From: Oryzobacter faecalis
GTDB taxonomy: Bacteria; Actinomycetota; Actinomycetes; Actinomycetales; Dermatophilaceae
DNA length: 64,000 nucleotides
Assembly: GCF_046764005.1 (NCBI RefSeq)
Contig: NZ_JBKOFW010000004.1
Span: 62,001 to 126,000 of the forward strand
Direction: 5' to 3'
Shown: piece by piece, positions 59,367 to 64,000 of the stretch
Layout of the letters: each line of letters begins with the position of its first letter
Numbering within the stretch: the first letter of the stretch is position 1
The notes under the pieces: generated by a model
What the model saw: the letters and a program-made list of their open reading frames with translations, nothing else
What the model was told of the DNA's origin: nothing
The model's database searches: none
Made by a program: the position numbers and the translations under genes

Positions 59367-59763
59367 CCCGACCACCAGCGCCCCCGCCACGTCCTCCGAG
59401 GGCGCCGCGGCCCCGACCCTGCGCATCGACGACCCCGAGGGCACCCGCAGCCGCCTGACCTTCTTCAAGGTCATGGCCTTCGTCGTGGGCGTCGGCCTGC
59501 TCGTCCTCGTCGTCGAGATGGTGCTGTCCTACGGCTTCGGGCTGAAGGGCACCGACAACCCCCTGTACTGGTGGCCGCAGCCGCACGGCTTCATTTACAT
59601 GGTCTACCTCGTGGCGACGGCGCTGCTCGGGTTCAAGGTCGGCTGGTCGATCGTCAGGATCGTCGGCGTCATGCTCGCCGGGTGCGTGCCGTTCCTCTCC
59701 TTCTGGGTCGAGAGGCGCGTGGCGCGGGAGGTCGAGGACGGGCTCGCGGCGGCCCGCCAGTAG
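59353..59763 (+). CDS. DUF3817 membrane protein
   Basis: The 136-residue protein has a Thr/Pro/Ser-rich N-terminus and three hydrophobic segments. The conserved stretch around NPLYWWPQPHGFIYMVYLVATALLG is typical of DUF3817 (YdzA-like) proteins, and VPFLSFWVERRV closes the domain. The gene family commonly lies just before guaA in actinobacteria. The role is unknown. The GTG at 59353 fits a leaderless start; an ATG at 59344 would add three residues. Confidence 0.85.
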   Translation: MTTPDPTTSAPATSSEGAAAPTLRIDDPEGTRSRLTFFKVMAFVVGVGLLVLVVEMVLSYGFGLKGTDNPLYWWPQPHGFIYMVYLVATALLGFKVGWSIVRIVGVMLAGCVPFLSFWVERRVAREVEDGLAAARQ

Positions 59764-59766
59764 CCT
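59761..59766 (+). promoter_or_regulatory. -10 element of leaderless guaA promoter
   Basis: TAGCCT, which includes the TAG stop of the DUF3817 gene, ends seven bases before the GTG at 59774. Confidence 0.5.
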
Positions 59767-59773
59767 TGACCAC

Positions 59774-61438
59774 GTGAGCGACGCCCCCCAGCCCACCGCA
59801 CCGCACCGCGACGAGCACCACCACGACGACCCCGACCACGTCGTCGTCGAGGGAGGGGAGCCGGTCCACCTCGCCGACCGACCCGTCCTCGTCGTCGACT
59901 TCGGCGCCCAGTACGCCCAGCTCATCGCGCGGCGCGTCCGCGAGGCGAACTGCTTCAGCGAGGTCGTCCCCCACTCGATGCCCGTCGCCGAGATGCTCGC
60001 CAAGGAGCCCGCGGCCGTCATCCTCAGCGGTGGCCCGTCGTCGGTCTACGAGGAGGGCGCGCCCTCCCTCGACCCCGCGCTGCTCGAGGCCGGCGTGCCG
60101 GTGTTCGGCATGTGCTACGGCTTCCAGGCGATGGCGCGGGCGCTCGGCGGGCACGTCGAGAAGACCGGGCTGTCGGAGTTCGGGGCGACCCCGGCACGCA
60201 TCCACGACACGACGTCGACGCTGTTCAACGGCCAGCCCGACGAGCAGTCGGTGTGGATGAGCCACGGCGACTCCGTGGCCCGCGCGCCGGAGGGGATGCG
60301 CGTCACGGCGACGACCTCGGGCGCCCCGGTCGCCGGGTTCGAGGACGACGAGCGACGGCTCTACGGCGTCCAGTGGCACCCGGAGGTGCTGCACTCGACG
60401 TTCGGCCAGCAGGTGCTCGAGAACTTCCTCCTCCGCGGCGCCGGCCTGTCGGGGGAGTGGACCGCCGCCAACGTCGTCGAGGACCTCGTGTCGTCGGTTC
60501 GGGCCCAGGTCGGGGAGTCCCGGGTCATCTGCGGGCTGTCCGGCGGGGTCGACTCGTCCGTGGCCGCCGCCCTCGTCCAGAAGGCCGTCGGCGACCAGCT
60601 GACCTGCGTCTTCGTCGACCACGGGCTGCTGCGTCTCGGGGAGGCCGAGCAGGTCGAGAAGGACTTCGTGGCCGCGACCGGGGTCGACCTCGTCGTCGTC
60701 GACGCCAAGGACCGCTTCCTCGGGGCCCTCGCCGGCGTCACCGACCCGGAGGAGAAGCGCAAGATCATCGGGCGCGAGTTCATCCGCGTCTTCGAGCAGG
60801 CCGCCCGCGACATCGTCGGCTCGCACTCGGGCGCGCAGGACCACCCGGTCGAGTTCCTCGTCCAGGGCACGCTCTACCCCGACGTCGTCGAGTCCGGCGG
60901 AGGCAGCGGAACGGCGAACATCAAGTCGCACCACAACGTCGGGGGGCTCCCGGACGACCTGCAGTTCAAGCTCGTCGAGCCGCTGCGCCTGCTCTTCAAG
61001 GACGAGGTGCGACAGGTCGGTCTCGAGCTCGGCGTCCCGGAGGGCATCGTCTGGCGCCAGCCGTTCCCCGGCCCGGGCCTCGGCATCCGGATCGTCGGCG
61101 AGGTGACGGCCGAGAACCTCGACGTCCTGCGCGCCGCCGACCAGATCGCCCGCGAGGAGCTCACCGCCGCCGGACTCGACCGCGACATCTGGCAGTGCCC
61201 CGTCGTGCTGCTCGCCGGTGTCCGCTCGGTCGGGGTGCAGGGCGACGGGCGCACGTACGGTCACCCGGTCGTCCTGCGGCCGGTGTCCTCCGAGGACGCC
61301 ATGACCGCCGACTGGACCCGCGTCCCCTACGACGTCCTCGCGAGGATCTCGACGCGCATCACCAACGAGGTGCGCGAGGTCAACCGGGTCGTCCTCGACG
61401 TCACGAGCAAGCCGCCGGGCACCATCGAGTGGGAGTGA
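59774..61438 (+). CDS. guaA: GMP synthase (glutamine-hydrolysing)
   Basis: GuaA aminates XMP to GMP, completing the pathway begun by guaB. The 554-residue protein has a class I amidotransferase domain with nucleophile Cys114 in GMCYGFQ and the His-Glu of GVQWHPEV. The ATP pyrophosphatase loop GLSGGVDSSVAA is near 255, and the C-terminal dimerisation domain ends with KPPGTIEWE. About 35 N-terminal residues, rich in His and Asp (DEHHHDDPDH), precede the domain and are not part of the family core. The GTG start is leaderless-like. Confidence 0.97.
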   Translation: MSDAPQPTAPHRDEHHHDDPDHVVVEGGEPVHLADRPVLVVDFGAQYAQLIARRVREANCFSEVVPHSMPVAEMLAKEPAAVILSGGPSSVYEEGAPSLDPALLEAGVPVFGMCYGFQAMARALGGHVEKTGLSEFGATPARIHDTTSTLFNGQPDEQSVWMSHGDSVARAPEGMRVTATTSGAPVAGFEDDERRLYGVQWHPEVLHSTFGQQVLENFLLRGAGLSGEWTAANVVEDLVSSVRAQVGESRVICGLSGGVDSSVAAALVQKAVGDQLTCVFVDHGLLRLGEAEQVEKDFVAATGVDLVVVDAKDRFLGALAGVTDPEEKRKIIGREFIRVFEQAARDIVGSHSGAQDHPVEFLVQGTLYPDVVESGGGSGTANIKSHHNVGGLPDDLQFKLVEPLRLLFKDEVRQVGLELGVPEGIVWRQPFPGPGLGIRIVGEVTAENLDVLRAADQIAREELTAAGLDRDIWQCPVVLLAGVRSVGVQGDGRTYGHPVVLRPVSSEDAMTADWTRVPYDVLARISTRITNEVREVNRVVLDVTSKPPGTIEWE

Positions 61439-61474
61439 CCCGGGCCGCACTCGCTCGGCCCAGGTTCTGAGATC

Positions 61475-61480
61475 TACGCT
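61475..61480 (+). promoter_or_regulatory. -10 element of leaderless DUF5655 gene promoter
   Basis: TACGCT ends six bases before ATG 61487, with no ribosome-binding site. Confidence 0.55.
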
Positions 61481-61486
61481 CCCGGC

Positions 61487-61858
61487 ATGCCGGACGAGGA
61501 GATCGCGAGCCCGGAGGCGCTGTTCCGCGGGTTCCCGCAGTCCCTGGCGATCCATCGGCGGGTGGAGCAGGTGGTGGCCTCGATCGGGCCGGCGTCGGTC
61601 CGGGTGTCGAGGAGCCAGGCCGCCTTCCGGCGCCGCACCGGGTTCGCGTTCGTCTGGCGGCCCGGGCAGTACGTGGGCAGCGACGTCCCGGCGGTCCTGT
61701 CGATCGCCCTCGGGCGTGAGGTGGCCTGCGACCGGTTCAAGGAGGTCGCGCACCCCTCACCTCACGTGTGGATGCACCACCTCGAGCTCCACACCGTCGA
61801 CGAGGTGGACGACGAGGTCCGTTCGTGGCTGGTGGAGGCCTACGCCCGCGCGGGCTGA
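61487..61858 (+). CDS. DUF5655 family protein
   Basis: This 123-residue protein resembles the DUF5655 domain, a small alpha-beta fold of unknown role. VRVSRSQAAFRRRTGFAFVWRP and HPSPHVWMHHLELHTVDEVDDEVRSWL are the recognisable blocks, with a probable ligand- or nucleic-acid-binding Arg/Lys face. It stands alone between guaA and a convergent DUF222/HNH gene. The family assignment is from memory of these motifs. Confidence 0.7.
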   Translation: MPDEEIASPEALFRGFPQSLAIHRRVEQVVASIGPASVRVSRSQAAFRRRTGFAFVWRPGQYVGSDVPAVLSIALGREVACDRFKEVAHPSPHVWMHHLELHTVDEVDDEVRSWLVEAYARAG

Positions 61859-61983
61859 GAGCGGTGCGCAGCCGCAGGCGCGCGGTCAGGAGCTCGAGGG
61901 ACATGGCCCCGAGAGTGGGAAGCCACGTCGCCAGGGCGCCATCGCATGTCGTGGGCGGCGTCCGCGGCCCCCGGAGGACGTGG

Positions 61984-63414
61984 TCAGAACGGAGGGCGCT
62001 GCGCGGGCTGCAGGTCGGAGGCGGGTGCGGACGCCGTAGCCCGTGGTGGCAGCACGCTGTGCTCCGGGAGGGTGGTGCGGCGCAGGCCGCTGGGGGAGGT
62101 CCAGGTGACGGTGCCGTCCGGGTCGAGGCGGTACTGCCATCGCCGCAGCTGCTTGAGGCGATGGTGGCGGCGGCACAGGCCGGCGAGGTTGCCCGGGCTC
62201 GTGGGGCCAGCCGGCCAGGGCCGGGCGTGGTCGACGTCGCACGCCTCCGCCGGTCGCGAGCAGCCCCACATCCGGCACGTGCCGTCCCTCAGGGTGACGA
62301 ACCCGGTGACCGCCCTCGTGGGCCGGTAGGCGCTCGTGACCGTCTCGACCGTGGTCCCGGTGCGGGTGTCGAGCAGGGCTCGCCCGACCTCCAGCGGCAC
62401 CGTCTCGAGGAGGGCGCCGACCGTGTCGGCCCCGATCCAGCCGACGCCGGCCACCTCGCACCCGGACAGCGCCGCGGAGACCGAGAACGCCGACCCCAGC
62501 CCTCGACCGCCAAGGCCGACCGGCTGCCCTCCGCCTGCCGCCCACCCTTCCTCCGCCTCGCGGGCGGCGACCGCGGCGTCACGGGCCGCCTCGCCCTCGG
62601 CGCCGGTGACGACGGGGATGCCGATGGTGACCTTCGCCGTGACGTCGACGTTGCTGAGGAGGAGGTCGAGCAGGGCGTCGGCGCGGGTCTGGTCGACGGT
62701 GAGCGAGGGGTCCTCGACGGTGTAGGTGTCGGCCAGCGACCGGACGGCGGCCCAGGCGGCGGCGGACCGGTCGGCCGGGAGGAGCGCCCACCACTGGGTG
62801 CTGCCGTCGGGGCCGGGCGACACCTCGACGCACCGGTCTCGGCGCCCCTTGCGCTCGGCAGCGGCCAGCTGGTCGGCCGCCACCTGGCTGGCGAGGCGCC
62901 GCGTGACGCCGGTGACCCGCGACGGGTCGAGGTCGGCGAGGCGCTCGACGAGGACGGCCTCGACGGCCGCACAGGCCGTGACGTCGAGGCCGTCGCACGT
63001 GGTGACGACCTTCTGCACGGTCGCGCTCGGGAGGTCCCCCGCGACGATCATCGCGAGGAGACGCGGGAAGCGCTCGGCACTGCGGGCGGCCAGCCCGACC
63101 CGGCGCGCGGCGGCCCACTGCCCCGTGCCGGTGAGCAAGGAGACCTCCGACCCGGCCATGGCGTCGACGAACCCGACGGGCTGGTGGACCTGCGTCGGTC
63201 CGCGGTCGGTCAGCCGCGTCTCGTGCGACGCGGCGTGCGCGATGGCGACGAGCTGGGCGCCGTCGACGGCGTTGAGGAGGCCCTGCAGCTCACCGGCCAG
63301 CTGGAACAGCTCGTCGGGTTCCAGGCTCGACGCGATGTCGGACAGCCCGGACGCCAGGTCACCGATCGCAGACCGCACGGCGGCGATCCGGCTGGTGAGC
63401 TGCTCGGTGGACAT
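61984..63414 (-). CDS. DUF222/HNH-endonuclease-domain protein (13E12-like)
   Basis: The 476-residue protein pairs an N-terminal DUF222 helical domain with a C-terminal HNH nuclease motif: CRMWGCSRPAEACDVDHARPW then GNLAGLCRRHHRLKQ, with zinc-type cysteines and the catalytic His in DVDH. A Pro/Ser-rich tail follows. Such proteins are present in many copies in actinobacteria and are related to the mycobacterial 13E12 repeat. Whether they are mobile is unclear. Its promoter is the best consensus match in the window. Confidence 0.9.
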   Translation of the reverse strand: MSTEQLTSRIAAVRSAIGDLASGLSDIASSLEPDELFQLAGELQGLLNAVDGAQLVAIAHAASHETRLTDRGPTQVHQPVGFVDAMAGSEVSLLTGTGQWAAARRVGLAARSAERFPRLLAMIVAGDLPSATVQKVVTTCDGLDVTACAAVEAVLVERLADLDPSRVTGVTRRLASQVAADQLAAAERKGRRDRCVEVSPGPDGSTQWWALLPADRSAAAWAAVRSLADTYTVEDPSLTVDQTRADALLDLLLSNVDVTAKVTIGIPVVTGAEGEAARDAAVAAREAEEGWAAGGGQPVGLGGRGLGSAFSVSAALSGCEVAGVGWIGADTVGALLETVPLEVGRALLDTRTGTTVETVTSAYRPTRAVTGFVTLRDGTCRMWGCSRPAEACDVDHARPWPAGPTSPGNLAGLCRRHHRLKQLRRWQYRLDPDGTVTWTSPSGLRRTTLPEHSVLPPRATASAPASDLQPAQRPPF

Positions 63415-63419
63415 GCTTC

Positions 63420-63448
63420 ATCATAATCGAACGCATCATCGAATGCAA
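63420..63448 (-). promoter_or_regulatory. Consensus-like promoter of the DUF222/HNH gene
   Basis: On the minus strand TTGCAT (63443-63448) and TATGAT (63420-63425) are spaced 17 bases apart. Only GAAGC separates the -10 box from the ATG, so the transcript should be leaderless. The region is AT-rich, unlike its surroundings. Confidence 0.7.
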
Positions 63449-63537
63449 GGGGTGCAGGCCGTCAGCTCGGTTGCAGGACAGCGCAGCCCGCGGTTCGGTT
63501 CGCCGGTTCGTGGGCCCTCGGGCGCCTGCCGCGGCGG

Positions 63538-63981
63538 TCAGCCGGCGAGCGCGCCGAGGACGATGACGAGCAGGGGAAGGCCGATGACGAGGCCCATGAT
63601 GAGCGCGAACACCCCGAGGCCGGGGCGTCCCTGCTTCTCCGTGCCGATCGCGCCGCGCGCGAACTGGTGCCACGGGACGGCGTAGTACACGGGCACGACC
63701 CCACCCGGTGGGACGTCGACCTCGAGGCTGGCCTGCCCGTACTCGCGCATCCACTGGGTGTGCACGTCGACGCGGTTGCGGCCGGCCCAGACGGGGACGT
63801 CCATCGTCCCGAAGCGGCTGTTGACCCGGTGGCCGCTGACGTGGACCGTCGGGGTCAGGCCCGACGTCATGAAGTTCCCCTGCAGGGTCAGGCGGATCGT
63901 CCCCTGCGCAGGCTGCCCCTGCGGCGGCTGCCCCGGTACGGGCTGTCCCTGGGCCGGTCCCCCCGGCTGCATCTCGCTCAT
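63538..63981 (-). CDS. Pro/Gln/Gly-rich membrane protein, function unknown
   Basis: The 147-residue protein starts with a disordered segment of PGQPPQGQPAQG-like repeats (about 5-27). A beta-rich domain of about 85 residues follows, with VHVSGHRVNSRFGTMDVPVWAGRNRVDVH. A C-terminal membrane span (LGVFALIMGLVIGLPLLVIVLGALAG) ends the protein. The arrangement resembles proteins with a soluble domain inside the cell and a tail anchor. I do not recognise a family. It is complete within the window. Confidence 0.75.
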   Translation of the reverse strand: MSEMQPGGPAQGQPVPGQPPQGQPAQGTIRLTLQGNFMTSGLTPTVHVSGHRVNSRFGTMDVPVWAGRNRVDVHTQWMREYGQASLEVDVPPGGVVPVYYAVPWHQFARGAIGTEKQGRPGLGVFALIMGLVIGLPLLVIVLGALAG

Positions 63982-64000
63982 GGTCCGCGACCCTAGCGCC

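Noticed and set aside
61984..63414. The DUF222/HNH gene as a mobile element or defence nuclease
   Set aside because: The family is related to the 13E12 repeat, but no terminal repeats, target duplications or partner genes are visible here. A genome-wide copy count would be needed.

Overview
The window is a continuous piece of a very GC-rich actinobacterial chromosome. Lineage-specific genes support this: mycothiol S-conjugate amidase (mca), a WhiB-family regulator, DUF4307, GuaB3, a PIN-PhoH fusion and a His-tailed GroEL1-type chaperonin. From memory, the gene order combines two mycobacterial neighbourhoods (greA to phoH2, and glmS to guaA). An order of Micrococcales such as the Intrasporangiaceae/Dermatophilaceae group seems likely, but that placement is inference. 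I see no rRNA, tRNA, CRISPR array, insertion sequence or prophage. The only protein of a family that often occurs as multiple copies is a DUF222/HNH protein near the right end.

Layout. 1-9.1 kb: 5'-truncated fadH, msrA, a secreted Tat-type protein, a 490-base non-coding region with five related hairpins, metB, an orphan GlmL/MutL-type ATPase, a DrrAB-like ABC exporter and a PhzF-family enzyme. 9.1-16.6 kb: greA, DUF4307, mca, a small membrane protein, hemolysin III, a cis-prenyltransferase, PIN-PhoH, a lytic-transglycosylase-like protein and coaA. 16.7-25.4 kb: a dense, mostly overlapping housekeeping run glmS-acpS-nnrD-alr-hydrolase-tsaE-tsaB-rimI-tsaD covering amino-sugar and D-alanine supply for the wall, metabolite repair and the t6A tRNA modification. 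25.5-31.4 kb: a 24-residue membrane microprotein, dinB, a NagZ-like lipoprotein, a nucleoside hydrolase-ribokinase pair, a 99-bp palindrome and a THUMP-like methyltransferase. 31.5-37 kb: groES-groEL under two CIRCE operators, a racemase, an S4 protein, whiD/whiB3 and guaB. 37-44.4 kb: a LacI regulator divergent from a sugar/cyclitol ABC operon that carries an IolG-like dehydrogenase. 44.4-54.2 kb: P1 peptidase, DHA2 efflux pump, guaB3, a DUF305 lipoprotein, an aldehyde dehydrogenase, a ChoD-like GMC oxidoreductase and DedA. 54.2-64 kb: a heterodimeric ABC exporter with complementary motif loss, MOSC, a tandem hairpin array, SURF1, DUF3817, guaA, DUF5655, DUF222/HNH and a proline/glutamine-rich membrane protein.

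Purine synthesis (guaB, guaB3, guaA), nucleoside salvage (nucleoside hydrolase plus ribokinase), cell-wall precursor supply (glmS, alr, cis-prenyltransferase) and stress handling (msrA, mca, groESL, whiD, dinB) dominate the content. Many genes carry a TANNNT -10 element six to eight bases before the start codon and no Shine-Dalgarno sequence, so leaderless transcription looks common.

The least explained parts are non-coding: the five hairpins upstream of metB, the 99-bp palindrome after the ribokinase gene, and three tandem 46-bp hairpins between the MOSC and SURF1 genes. In the two arrays, several stem positions change on both arms so that pairing is kept.
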